Origin: Nitrospirota bacterium
GTDB lineage: Bacteria > Nitrospirota > Nitrospiria > Nitrospirales > Nitrospiraceae
Length of the DNA: 8,994 nucleotides
Direction of reading: 5' to 3'
Assembly: GCA_016195505.1 (NCBI GenBank)
Contig: JACPZN010000208.1
Location: 1 to 8,994, forward strand
In this document: one piece after another, positions 1 to 6,558 of the stretch
Position numbering within the stretch: position 1 is the stretch's first letter
Layout of the letters: the number at the start of each line of letters is the position of its first letter
Position numbers and translations under genes: made by a program
Notes under the pieces: model-generated
What the model saw: the letters and a program-made list of their open reading frames with translations, nothing else
Told to the model about the DNA's origin: nothing
Databases searched by the model: none

Positions 1-1
1 G

Positions 2-463
2 GAGCATCGCGACCGATTCGCCCTTCCGGAAGAGTACATATTGAGCCAAATTCTCATCCACCCACATTCCTCCGACGGATTCGCCGACGCACTGGCCAGG
101 GCACGGCGGGTCATGGATGAATTGAAACGCGGCGAGAAGTTCGAAGATCTCGCCATACAATATTCAGAAGGACCCAACACTTCGCGCGGCTGGCGGCTCG
201 GCTTGGTGCGGCAGGGAGAACTATTGCCAGCGATTGAACGGGCGATCGCGCCGCTCGTTCCGGGCGGCATCTCAGACATTATCGAGAGCCCGGAAGGGTT
301 TCATATCATTCGAGTGGAGGAAAGGAAACCCCGTCAGTTTCGCCCATTCGAGGAGGTAATGTTCGAGATCCAGGGATTGGTCTTTGAACAAAAAAGTGAA
401 GACCGGTTTCAATCTTGGCTGGCCGATTTGAAAAACAAAGCTTACATCGACATCAAGTTTTAG
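2..463 (+). CDS. Parvulin-type peptidyl-prolyl cis-trans isomerase, C-terminal part (5' end outside window)
   Basis: The frame is open to the left edge, so this is the last 153 residues of a longer protein. A TTG at 41 could be read as a start, but it lies inside the conserved lead-in to the parvulin domain (FALPEEYILSQILIH), so an internal start is unlikely. The domain runs from about visible residue 13 to 110: the SQILIH strand, a helix rich in Ala/Arg, the LKRGEKFEDLAIQYSEGP stretch, and PEGFHIIRVEER near its end. A SurA/PrsA-like tail follows and ends in a YIDIKF strand. The family isomerises Xaa-Pro bonds, usually in the periplasm to help outer-membrane proteins fold; the export signal would lie outside the window. 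The usual GGDLG turn reads RGWRLG here. Its 3' end overlaps engB tail to tail by 11 bases. Family assignment is firm; which parvulin (SurA, PpiD or PrsA-like) cannot be told from this part. Confidence 0.88.
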   Translation, partial: EHRDRFALPEEYILSQILIHPHSSDGFADALARARRVMDELKRGEKFEDLAIQYSEGPNTSRGWRLGLVRQGELLPAIERAIAPLVPGGISDIIESPEGFHIIRVEERKPRQFRPFEEVMFEIQGLVFEQKSEDRFQSWLADLKNKAYIDIKF

Positions 464-1055
464 CGAGTTCCCGCAAAGCCCCCCAGACCCGGTCCCGTCC
501 GTCTCCCGTCACCGACGAATAGGGGATCAGCATCTCCCCTTCGATCAGCCCGAGATCCACATGTGTCTGTCGGAGCGTGCGGACTCGTTCGCTGGGCTTG
601 AGCTTGTCGGCCTTGGTCGCGACGACGAGCGGAGTATGGCCGATCGAACGGAGCCAGGCGATGGTTTGGCGATCCTGGTCCGTTACCACCCGGCTCTCGA
701 CCAGCATCACAACGCCGAGCAGCGAAGCCCGGTCGATGAGGTATGCTTCGATCATGGGCCCCCATTGTGCTCGGATCGACTTAGAAACCTTGGCAAAGCC
801 GTAGCCTGGCAAATCCACGAGGTAGAATTGTGATAGACCGGGATCGGACGTCGCGATCAGAAACAGGTTCACTGCCCTCGTTTTTCCAGGCGTCCGGCTG
901 ACTTTCGCCAGGTCCCGCCGATTCAGCAGTGAATTGATGAGCGAAGACTTTCCCACATTGGAGCGCCCGACGACGGCAATTTCAGGGAGATCAGCGGGAG
1001 GAAACTGTTCTTGAGAGACACAACTTTTGATAAACTCAGCCGCAAAGATTTTCAT
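453..1055 (-). CDS. engB: Ribosome biogenesis GTP-binding protein EngB/YihA
   Basis: A 200-residue TRAFAC-class GTPase of the usual EngB length (about 200). All G motifs can be read: G1 GRSNVGKSS at 30-38, G2 region SRTPGKT at 53-59, G3 DLPGYG at 81-86, G4 TKAD at 147-150, and a G5-like YSSVTGDG at 179-186. The DLPGYGFAKV signature separates EngB from Era and Der. The family acts in the cytoplasm on late assembly of the large ribosomal subunit and is essential in many bacteria. The ATG at 1055 is preceded by GGAG four bases upstream. The segment after G3 reads VESRVV where many relatives have a DxR, a mild change. The last 11 bases overlap the convergent parvulin gene, so neither gene has room for its own terminator between them. 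The gene is divergent from mtgA. Confidence 0.96.
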   Translation of the reverse strand: MKIFAAEFIKSCVSQEQFPPADLPEIAVVGRSNVGKSSLINSLLNRRDLAKVSRTPGKTRAVNLFLIATSDPGLSQFYLVDLPGYGFAKVSKSIRAQWGPMIEAYLIDRASLLGVVMLVESRVVTDQDRQTIAWLRSIGHTPLVVATKADKLKPSERVRTLRQTHVDLGLIEGEMLIPYSSVTGDGRDRVWGALRELAKT

Positions 1056-1059
1056 GCCG

Positions 1060-1063
1060 CTCC
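1060..1063 (-). promoter_or_regulatory. Shine-Dalgarno of engB
   Basis: GGAG on the minus strand, four bases before the ATG at 1055. It supports that start, although the spacing is short. The 88-base divergent gap 1056-1143 between engB and mtgA must hold both promoters, but I could not pick a convincing -35/-10 pair for either gene. Confidence 0.5.
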
Positions 1064-1143
1064 AATGCTAGACACGACGGGTTCAAGACGAGAAGCGGGT
1101 CTGCTTTGCTCTCTTCTCACGCTGCTACACATACGTACCGCAC

Positions 1144-1884
1144 ATGCCTAAGTCAACCCGCCGCCGCACAATCGCCCGACTAGTCCTGTGGAGCGCACTG
1201 ATCGTGGGGCTGCCGCTCGGCTTGCTGGCTTTGACCTGGCTGATCACTCTCCCGGATGTGGGAACGCTCGCACGAAATAATCCGACCTCGACGGCTCTCA
1301 TGGAATATCGTCTGGCAAAGGGACCAGGACAGGGACGCGTGGCCACGCGGCAATGGATCTGGGTGCCTTTAGCGCGAATCTCTTCCCACCTGCAACGAGC
1401 CGTCATCGCCGCAGAGGATGCCTCGTTCTTTATCCACGAGGGGTTCGATTGGGAAGGCATCCGGGACGCCGCGCTTGATAATCTCGAAGCAGGAGAAATG
1501 AAGCGAGGTGGGAGCACCATTACACAACAGCTGGCCAAAAACTTATATCTGTCGTCCGAGCGCTCGCTGTTACGTAAAGCTCGTGAAGCCTTGATTACCC
1601 GATCGCTCGAACACCGTCTGACGAAAGAGCGCATCCTCGAACTATATTTGAATGTGGCGGAATGGGGCTGTGGGGTCTATGGCGCAGAGGCCGCTGCTCG
1701 TCATCATTTCGGGAAATCCGCCGATGAACTCACAGCGGACGAAGCCGCCTGGCTGGCCGCCATTCTGCCTTCTCCCCAACGATACGACCCCATTCGAAAA
1801 ACCACCGTCCTGACACATCGGCACCAACGCATTCTCCGATGGATGCACAAGGTCTCAACCCATGCATCAAGTCCTGCACCATAG
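1144..1884 (+). CDS. mtgA: Monofunctional biosynthetic peptidoglycan transglycosylase
   Basis: A 246-residue GT51 enzyme, close to the E. coli MtgA length. It polymerises lipid II into glycan strands at the periplasmic face of the inner membrane. A basic N terminus (KSTRRR) is followed by one hydrophobic anchor at about residues 11-36. The GT51 motifs come in order: EDASFF at 91-96 with the catalytic Glu91; GGSTITQQLAKNLYL at 122-136; RKAREAL at 144-150 with the second Glu (148); KERILELYLN at 161-170; and AAWLAAILPSPQRYDP at 201-216. There is no transpeptidase domain, so it is monofunctional rather than a class A PBP. The ATG start at 1144 has no obvious Shine-Dalgarno, but the anchor directly after it supports the start. 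The gene is divergent from engB, and its last 23 bases overlap the longest version of the receptor gene. It would use the substrate flipped by MurJ, encoded at the other end of the window. Confidence 0.96.
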   Translation: MPKSTRRRTIARLVLWSALIVGLPLGLLALTWLITLPDVGTLARNNPTSTALMEYRLAKGPGQGRVATRQWIWVPLARISSHLQRAVIAAEDASFFIHEGFDWEGIRDAALDNLEAGEMKRGGSTITQQLAKNLYLSSERSLLRKAREALITRSLEHRLTKERILELYLNVAEWGCGVYGAEAAARHHFGKSADELTADEAAWLAAILPSPQRYDPIRKTTVLTHRHQRILRWMHKVSTHASSPAP

Positions 1885-3946
1885 CAGCTCTGCTTCCTTC
1901 ATGGGCACACGTGAAATCATGTACCTCCGTGCCCTTTCTTGTTGCTGGCTCATCGCAGGAGGACCCCACACCACCTCCGCAGAAACTGAAGGCATTGATC
2001 CTATTACAGCAAATGTGATCGTCTCCGCGACCAGAACGACCGAGGCGCTGGGGTCGGTCGCCCAAGCCGCAACCGTACTCACGAGGGATCAAATCGATCG
2101 CTCGCCGTTCTCCGGGGGACATCAGATCGATGATCTCTTACGTGCAGTCCCTGGCGTCCAACCCAGCCTCTTAAGCAGCCGGTACAACCATCCTACCGCA
2201 CAGGCCCTTACCCTGCGGGGGCTCGGCACCCGCAGAACCTTGGTGTTGCTGGACGGTGTACCACTCAATGATGGATTCGGCGGATGGATAAACTGGGGAC
2301 TTGTTCCAGACCGCATCGAGCGGATCGAAATCGTTCAGGGCGGGGCATCAAATCTTTATGGAACCTGGGCGATGGGCGGGGTGGTTCAATTGCTTTCGGA
2401 GTCTCCTCTGAGAGGCTCGACGTTCAAGCTCGACAGTCAGGCTGGAAATTACAACACCTACACGCAAGCAGTCTCAGCCCACCTCGGAACTGATCGCATT
2501 GGGATGACGCTCGGCTACCGTTGGTATCACAGTAACGGCTTCATTCCCTTGCCGACGGATCAGCGGGGCCCTATTGACCGGCCTAACGACGCTCGTCATC
2601 ATCACTTCTCAGGAGCCATTGCAGCACGGTTAGCTCCCAGCACCATACTCCGGCTCAGCGGAACATGGTTTGACGAAGACCGTTCCTTCGGCACTCCCTT
2701 GAGTCTTGCCACCCGCGCGATCGGCACCACCACACTCAGCCTTTCTGGAGAATCCGCCCGAGGCGACCATTATCAGGTCTCTCTGTTCGGTCAGTGGCAG
2801 ACGTTCCGCAACCTGACTTCACAAGTTACGCCTAGCGCCACGCTTCGCCTCAGCGAATTCCAAGATCGTATTCAAACCATTCCCAGCAATGATTTCGGGG
2901 GCTCACTGCAATGGATCAGTCTTTTATCCCTCCAGCATAAGCTTGTGCTAGGGGCTGACGTTCGGACGATCATTGCGCAGTCGGGCGATGCATTGTTCAC
3001 TGCTACAGGTCCGGCAGGCAACACCCTCGCTCGGGGTCAGCAACTCGGAGGCGGCGCCTTCGCAGAGTGGATCTACCAGCCAGTTGACGCCCTGACCATC
3101 ACTCCGAGCGTACGTTCGGATTGGTGGACGCAATTCAACGCCAGAACAGTAGCCACGAATGGGACTGTTACCTCACCCGACGCTCGCACCATCAGTTCAG
3201 TGAATCCTAAATTGTCCGCGTTGTATCGCGTCGGAGAATGGTTTCGCATTGTGGCTTCTGCCTACCAAGCGTTCCGCGCACCAACCTTGAATGAGTTATA
3301 CCGCAGTTTTGGGTTTGGCGGCTTCACCTTCGCGGCAAATGACCAGTTATCAACTGAACGTCTGAGCGGCGTCGATGCCAAGATTGAAGGAGGCGAAGCG
3401 CAGGGCTTGGGTCTCAGTTGGAGAATATCCGGACACGCTGATTGGGTAAAGGATCAGATCCTCTTCGTCACTCAAGGCCCCCTTTTGGCTCAACGCCAGA
3501 ATGTGGGACGGACTAGAACGGTTGGAGGTGAAGCCTCGCTCACGTGGCACCCCCTCACCCCGCTTTCCTTCCAGCTCGGGTATGCCTATGTCCACTCCGT
3601 GATCACTGAGTTCCCCGGTAATTCCAGTCGAGAGGGCAAGTTTGTCCCTAATGTCTCCAGTCATCAGGTTACGGCGGGGCTCTCGCTGAGTCACTCCCAA
3701 CTGGCAGATCTGACAATTCAGGCTCGCTATCTTTCACGCCAATATGCTGATGACGCCAATACCCAGCCGATCGCCGATTTTGTCGTGCTCGATGCGTCTC
3801 TCCAACGGACACTTCTCAAAGGAATTCGGCTCTTCCTCAACGGTGAAAATCTGACCGACCGGCGGTATATCGCCACGCAAACAGGATCGATCAAGACCCT
3901 CGGTACGCCACTCCTGGTCATCGGGGGAATCAGATACGAACACTAG
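1862..3946 (+). CDS. TonB-dependent outer-membrane receptor
   Basis: Up to 694 residues: signal peptide, plug and a 22-strand-type barrel. The plug spans about residues 48-180 (numbered from 1862), with VIVSATRT after a TonB-box-like stretch, LRGLGTRRTLVLLDGVPLND at 118-137, and IERIEIVQGGASNLYG at 152-167 followed by MGGVVQLLSE. The barrel ends with LNGENLTDRRY and a final strand that finishes IRYEH, not the usual terminal aromatic. Such receptors import siderophores, haem, cobalamin or other ligands using TonB energy. The ligand cannot be read from sequence, and no B12 riboswitch, Fur box or transporter gene lies beside it. Starts: ATG 1862 has AAGGT nine bases upstream and overlaps mtgA by 23 bases; ATG 1901 and ATG 1919 lack a Shine-Dalgarno, but 1919 gives the most compact signal peptide (core LRALSCCWLIAGG, likely cut after TTSA). 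Family is certain, start is not. Confidence 0.93.
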   Translation: MHQVLHHSSSASFMGTREIMYLRALSCCWLIAGGPHTTSAETEGIDPITANVIVSATRTTEALGSVAQAATVLTRDQIDRSPFSGGHQIDDLLRAVPGVQPSLLSSRYNHPTAQALTLRGLGTRRTLVLLDGVPLNDGFGGWINWGLVPDRIERIEIVQGGASNLYGTWAMGGVVQLLSESPLRGSTFKLDSQAGNYNTYTQAVSAHLGTDRIGMTLGYRWYHSNGFIPLPTDQRGPIDRPNDARHHHFSGAIAARLAPSTILRLSGTWFDEDRSFGTPLSLATRAIGTTTLSLSGESARGDHYQVSLFGQWQTFRNLTSQVTPSATLRLSEFQDRIQTIPSNDFGGSLQWISLLSLQHKLVLGADVRTIIAQSGDALFTATGPAGNTLARGQQLGGGAFAEWIYQPVDALTITPSVRSDWWTQFNARTVATNGTVTSPDARTISSVNPKLSALYRVGEWFRIVASAYQAFRAPTLNELYRSFGFGGFTFAANDQLSTERLSGVDAKIEGGEAQGLGLSWRISGHADWVKDQILFVTQGPLLAQRQNVGRTRTVGGEASLTWHPLTPLSFQLGYAYVHSVITEFPGNSSREGKFVPNVSSHQVTAGLSLSHSQLADLTIQARYLSRQYADDANTQPIADFVVLDASLQRTLLKGIRLFLNGENLTDRRYIATQTGSIKTLGTPLLVIGGIRYEH

Positions 3947-3970
3947 GAATCGGGCTGAGCAGCGGTCGGA

Positions 3971-4408
3971 TTAGGATGCTTCGGTGTCACCGACTTGGTT
4001 GTGCTCGTGCTCACCAAAGATGGCCGACTCGTGGGTGTAGTGTTTGAATTCGAGCAGATTGTGGGACGGGTCTTCGAGGAAAAATGTACGGTGTTCGATG
4101 CGTGTGCCTGGAAATCGTATGCGCGGTTGCTGGTAGAACAACAGCCCCTTGGCCTTCGCCCGGTCGGCCAGTGCTTGCCAATCGGTTTCTGCGAGAAAGA
4201 CGAGCCCGAAATGGCGCGGGTAGATGCCTTTCTGCTCCGGGATTTGATCCTTCACAAGATGTCCGACAAGTTGATGGCCAGCCAAACCAAGGGTGAGTGC
4301 CTGGTTCGACCTGCGCCCGACGGTGCATCCGAGACCATCCACATAGAAACGTATGGCAGCTTCCACGTTGAGAATCGGAAATGCGAGATGGAACAGACTG
4401 TTGCTCAT
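3971..4408 (-). CDS. VOC-superfamily protein (glyoxalase/extradiol dioxygenase fold)
   Basis: A 145-residue single-module VOC protein resembling the predicted extradiol-dioxygenase group (COG3565 type). Visible marks: FHLAFPI at 6-12, an AIRFYVDGLGC helix at 18-28, GHQLVGHL at 44-51, PRHFGLVFL at 64-72, RFPGTRIEHRTFFLEDP at 98-114, and LLEFK at 118-122. The probable metal ligands are His7, His66 and Glu120, assigned by family pattern. The usual DPSGN reads DPSHN (His116). The frame is open upstream to 4453, but the ATG at 4408 fits the domain start, has GGAGA nine bases upstream, and forms an ATGA overlap with the stop of the peptidase gene, implying translational coupling. The C-terminal 20 residues are acidic and His-rich and look disordered. 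VOC members include isomerases, dioxygenases, lyases and binding proteins, so the reaction is unknown. It converges on the receptor gene with a 24-base gap in which I see no terminator. Confidence 0.88.
   Translation of the reverse strand: MSNSLFHLAFPILNVEAAIRFYVDGLGCTVGRRSNQALTLGLAGHQLVGHLVKDQIPEQKGIYPRHFGLVFLAETDWQALADRAKAKGLLFYQQPRIRFPGTRIEHRTFFLEDPSHNLLEFKHYTHESAIFGEHEHNQVGDTEAS
4405..4408 (-). promoter_or_regulatory. ATGA stop/start overlap (translational coupling), with Shine-Dalgarno at 4418-4422
   Basis: On the minus strand the ATG of the VOC gene (4408-4406) shares bases with the TGA stop of the isoaspartyl peptidase gene (4407-4405). GGAGA at 4418-4422, inside the peptidase gene, is well placed to capture or re-start ribosomes. 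It fixes the VOC start and links the expression of the two genes. Confidence 0.8.
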
Positions 4409-5340
4409 TGAAATTTGTCTCCGACCATGGGAGCGCCCTTGCCATCCCACCATCCTGCAGCCATATGGGGCATGACATGCGCGATGGCAAATCGTCCCTT
4501 CGACGTGAGCACCAACGCGCCCGCAGCCCCTTTGATCCGCGTGATGAGCCTCTTCAAGACCAGTCGGGCCACAGTCACCGGTGCCTTTCCTTGGACCAAC
4601 CGATCACAGATTTCTTTCGCCACTGCCAAGCGAATGATGCCCTCGCCCAGTCCTGTCATCGACACAGCTCCACTCTGATTATCAGCATACACCCCGCATC
4701 CAATAATAGGCGTGTCGCCGACCCGTCCAGGCAACATGAGGTCGATCCCGCCGGTCGACGCGCCGGCCGCGACTGTGCCAGACCGATCCAGCGCCACTGC
4801 GCCGACCGTTTCTTTCCCTCCACGTTCGCGCAGGAGCAAGCTGCCCTTCATCATGTCGCGATAGAGCCGGAGGGCCTCGCTGGACAACCCGCGAGTCATG
4901 CTGGCTACGCCCGCGGGGCGATGGCGAGGCCGGCGCGGTTGACGTTCCAACTTGAAGTGCCGGGCAAACGTAGTGGCCGGCGCTCCGACCAGCATGACAT
5001 GATTCGTCTGTTCCATGACCAAACGAGCCGCGGTAATCGGATGGACAATTCCTTCGACCGATGCCACGGCACCGGCACGCAAGTCGTGGCCTTCCATGAT
5101 CGACGCATCCATTCGTCGGACACCATCAAGCTGCAGGCGTGATCCCTTCCCCGCATTGAAGAGCCCGCTCCGTTCGAGGACACGAATAGTCTGCTCCACG
5201 GCAATAAGGGCTGACCCTCCCCGATCAAGCAGGTGATAACCGACTTGCAGGGCGGCACGCAGACAAGCCGCTTGTGGAGCGGTGATGGCACGGAGACCGG
5301 CGCCTCCATGTGCGAGAATGATCGGGTGTATGGATTTCAA
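4405..5340 (-). CDS. iaaA: Isoaspartyl peptidase/L-asparaginase (Ntn-hydrolase, plant type)
   Basis: 311 residues, normal for the plant-type asparaginase family. The precursor cuts itself before a Thr, which becomes the N-terminal nucleophile and hydrolyses beta-aspartyl (isoAsp) dipeptides and, in many members, L-asparagine. Visible marks: AHGGAG at 10-15, FNAGKGS at 61-67, MDASIMEG at 77-84, GAVASVEGIVHPI at 90-102, TVGAVALD at 178-185 with predicted nucleophile Thr178, ASTGG at 194-198, GRVGDTP at 205-211 and TGLGEG at 229-234. The expected cut gives an alpha chain of 177 and a beta chain of 134 residues. No signal peptide is evident, so it is probably cytoplasmic. The start is a TTG at 5340 that overlaps the preceding stop as TTGA. 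No Shine-Dalgarno is visible, so translation probably depends on coupling. Related family roles such as glycosylasparaginase are less likely because the motifs match the IaaA group. The gene name follows the E. coli homologue. Confidence 0.92.
   Translation of the reverse strand: MKSIHPIILAHGGAGLRAITAPQAACLRAALQVGYHLLDRGGSALIAVEQTIRVLERSGLFNAGKGSRLQLDGVRRMDASIMEGHDLRAGAVASVEGIVHPITAARLVMEQTNHVMLVGAPATTFARHFKLERQPRRPRHRPAGVASMTRGLSSEALRLYRDMMKGSLLLRERGGKETVGAVALDRSGTVAAGASTGGIDLMLPGRVGDTPIIGCGVYADNQSGAVSMTGLGEGIIRLAVAKEICDRLVQGKAPVTVARLVLKRLITRIKGAAGALVLTSKGRFAIAHVMPHMAAGWWDGKGAPMVGDKFQ
5337..5340 (-). promoter_or_regulatory. TTGA stop/start overlap between the unknown gene and the isoaspartyl peptidase gene
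   Basis: The TGA stop of the upstream gene (5339-5337) overlaps a TTG start (5340-5338). The next in-frame Met of the peptidase lies far inside the conserved domain (about residue 77), and the in-frame codons just upstream offer no ATG, so TTG is the only sensible start. The preceding bases CTTCTCCTGAA lack a Shine-Dalgarno, which argues for termination-reinitiation. Confidence 0.7.
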
Positions 5341-5903
5341 TTCAGGAGAAGATCCCGGGCTCTCTGGTAGGCAGGATTCTGCATGCGATCCAGATCGGAC
5401 CGTACAAAGCCCAGGCCGGTCACACAGAGTTCGAAATTCTCGGACAGTTTTTGGAACAATGGCGGATTGCTTTCGGAATCATTATGACCGATCTGCGCCA
5501 CGATCCCGTAGGAACGTTTTCCTGTCTTCACATAGTCCACGAGAAAGTCCTTGTGATAGATGAGCCCCGCCGATTTGAGCCGTCGGAGATATTCGGGAAA
5601 CAACCCAGCCATGAACAGGGTGAAATCCCCGATATGACGATGCACGTCCCGTTCACGATCCAACGATTGCGCCTCCAGCATCACCTCTGACTCAAAGAGC
5701 AAATCGACGACCGTATCGACCGGCTGATCTTGGTGATTTTTGATCTTATAGAGTTGATCGGTATGGGTAAAGTCGACCAGCAGATTGGAGACGTACGAGG
5801 TCACATTAAGATCAGGCCAGCCGAGATGTTCAGTGAAGCTCTTCTCGGTTAAAGCACCGAAGAGCTGACGGAGCGGATGTCGTGGAGGAACTTGAGTTCC
5901 CAT
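5337..5903 (-). CDS. Conserved-looking protein of unknown function, first gene of a three-gene operon
   Basis: 188 residues; I do not recognise the family. The frame is open to 5978, but ATG 5903 is the likely start: AGAGGT sits four bases upstream, a promoter lies about 37 bases upstream, and the in-frame stretch above it would start inside or upstream of that promoter. The protein is soluble-looking, with no signal peptide or membrane segment. It is probably mostly helical, with a charged middle (ESEVMLEAQSLDRERDVHRH at 71-90) followed by IGDFTLFMAGLFPEY at 91-105, the part most like a conserved motif. Further stretches are KTGKRSYGIVAQIGHNDSES at 127-146 and a C-terminal helix ending LLLN. 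Only one Cys (160) is present, so a Cys metal site is unlikely. Its stop overlaps the peptidase start. Base use looks like that of its neighbours, so it is a real gene, but no function can be given. Confidence 0.85.
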   Translation of the reverse strand: MGTQVPPRHPLRQLFGALTEKSFTEHLGWPDLNVTSYVSNLLVDFTHTDQLYKIKNHQDQPVDTVVDLLFESEVMLEAQSLDRERDVHRHIGDFTLFMAGLFPEYLRRLKSAGLIYHKDFLVDYVKTGKRSYGIVAQIGHNDSESNPPLFQKLSENFELCVTGLGFVRSDLDRMQNPAYQRARDLLLN

Positions 5904-5907
5904 CGTT

Positions 5908-5913
5908 ACCTCT
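5908..5913 (-). promoter_or_regulatory. Shine-Dalgarno of the 188-residue unknown gene
   Basis: AGAGGT on the minus strand, four bases before ATG 5903. It decides this start over in-frame codons further upstream. Confidence 0.65.
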
Positions 5914-5939
5914 TGCGAAGTCCGATGACGCTTACGTTT

Positions 5940-5948
5940 AGTATAGCA
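5940..5948 (-). promoter_or_regulatory. Extended -10 promoter for the three-gene operon
   Basis: Minus strand TGCTATACT: an extended TGn followed by TATACT (5/6 match to TATAAT). The hexamer 17 bases upstream (ACCAGT) is a poor -35, which is tolerated with an extended -10. The predicted transcript start near 5933 leaves a leader of about 30 bases containing the Shine-Dalgarno. The rest of the 121-base gap 5904-6024 shows only a weak GTGGG/CCCAC hairpin and no T-run terminator. Confidence 0.55.
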
Positions 5949-6024
5949 GATCCATAGTGGGGACTGGTTTCCGCCCACCTGATCATCCTATCGGCCCCCG
6001 TCTAGAAGACTTGAGTTGAACTTA

Positions 6025-6477
6025 TCAGGAGCGGCTCTCCCGACTGTCCAACAGAAACGTGACTGGTCCATCGTTCAGCAATGCCACCTGCATATGTGCG
6101 GCAAAGACCCCGGTTTCTACGACCGTCCCCTGCTTCCGCAAGTCCGTCGCAACCTGTTCATACAGGCGCTTGGCTTCATCCGGAGAAGCAGCCTCGTCGA
6201 AGCTGGGGCGGCGGCCGTTCGCGGTTCGACCAAGCAGCGTGAACTGGGACACGAGCAGGACGGACCCGCCCACGTCCATAAGCGACCGATTCATTTTCCC
6301 CTGGTCGTCGGAGAAAATTCTGAGGGTCCTGATCTTTTCCACGAGATAGCGCCCATCTGACTCGTCATCGCCTTTTGCCACGCCCAACAAGATCAGCAGC
6401 CCTCCTTCGATTTTTCCGACGATGGTTCCGTCCACTTCCACCGATGCATTCGTCACGCGTTGAAGAATGGCTTTCAT
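6025..6477 (-). CDS. dtd: D-aminoacyl-tRNA deacylase
   Basis: 150 residues, the standard DTD length. It removes D-amino acids (and glycine mischarged on tRNA-Ala) from tRNA in the cytoplasm, protecting protein synthesis. Diagnostic motifs: MKAILQRVTNASVEVDG at the N terminus, GGLLILLGV at 25-33, KMNRSL at 61-66, SQFTL at 77-81, GRRPSF at 88-93, and the NDGPVTF loop at 135-141 carrying the Gly-Pro pair that rejects L-amino acids. The stretch before that loop reads FAAHM where I expect FAAD or FGAD; this may matter little. A TTG at 6489 lies in frame four codons upstream, but ATG 6477 matches the family start exactly. No strong Shine-Dalgarno is visible. It lies 73 bases downstream of the alkyltransferase gene, with a heptamer inverted repeat between them. 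Confidence 0.96.
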   Translation of the reverse strand: MKAILQRVTNASVEVDGTIVGKIEGGLLILLGVAKGDDESDGRYLVEKIRTLRIFSDDQGKMNRSLMDVGGSVLLVSQFTLLGRTANGRRPSFDEAASPDEAKRLYEQVATDLRKQGTVVETGVFAAHMQVALLNDGPVTFLLDSRESRS

Positions 6478-6491
6478 GATGATAGTCAAAG

Positions 6492-6558
6492 GTCACTTGT
6501 CATTCGTCATTGGGGAGAAATTGATGCGCTTCTTCACCATTGGCCAATGACTAATGAC
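6492..6558 (-). repeat. Inverted repeat of GTCATTN heptamers between the alkyltransferase gene and dtd
   Basis: On the plus strand 6492-6512 is three tandem heptamers (GTCACTT, GTCATTC, GTCATTG). The right arm, 6544-6558, carries two more in the opposite orientation. Arms 6499-6513 and 6544-6558 pair at 14 of 15 positions around a 30-base loop. The right arm contains the TAG stop of the alkyltransferase gene (6553-6551). Short tandem heptamer families of this kind are known from intergenic DNA in several bacteria. Here the repeat could fold in RNA as a terminator or stabiliser for the upstream message, though no T-run follows. Confidence 0.75.

Noticed and set aside
1132..1137. TACGTA palindrome in the engB-mtgA divergent gap as an operator
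   Set aside because: Six bases are too few to support an operator, and no repeated copy is present.
1885..1918. Cobalamin riboswitch or Fur box before the TonB receptor
   Set aside because: The receptor starts inside or just after mtgA, leaving no room for a riboswitch leader, and no 19-base Fur-like palindrome was seen.
1862..1990. Possible lipoprotein signal (two adjacent Cys in the receptor's N-terminal hydrophobic stretch)
   Set aside because: The residues before the Cys (ALSC, LSCC) do not fit a lipobox, the Cys lie before the end of the hydrophobic core, and TonB receptors are not lipoproteins.
4381..5142. A 253-codon plus-strand open frame opposite the isoaspartyl peptidase gene
   Set aside because: It is antisense to a gene with clear catalytic motifs; its own translation is low-complexity and motif-free.
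5957..5978. GTGGG/CCCAC hairpin downstream of dtd as a Rho-independent terminator
   Set aside because: It has only five pairs with a 12-base loop, and no T-run follows on the minus strand.
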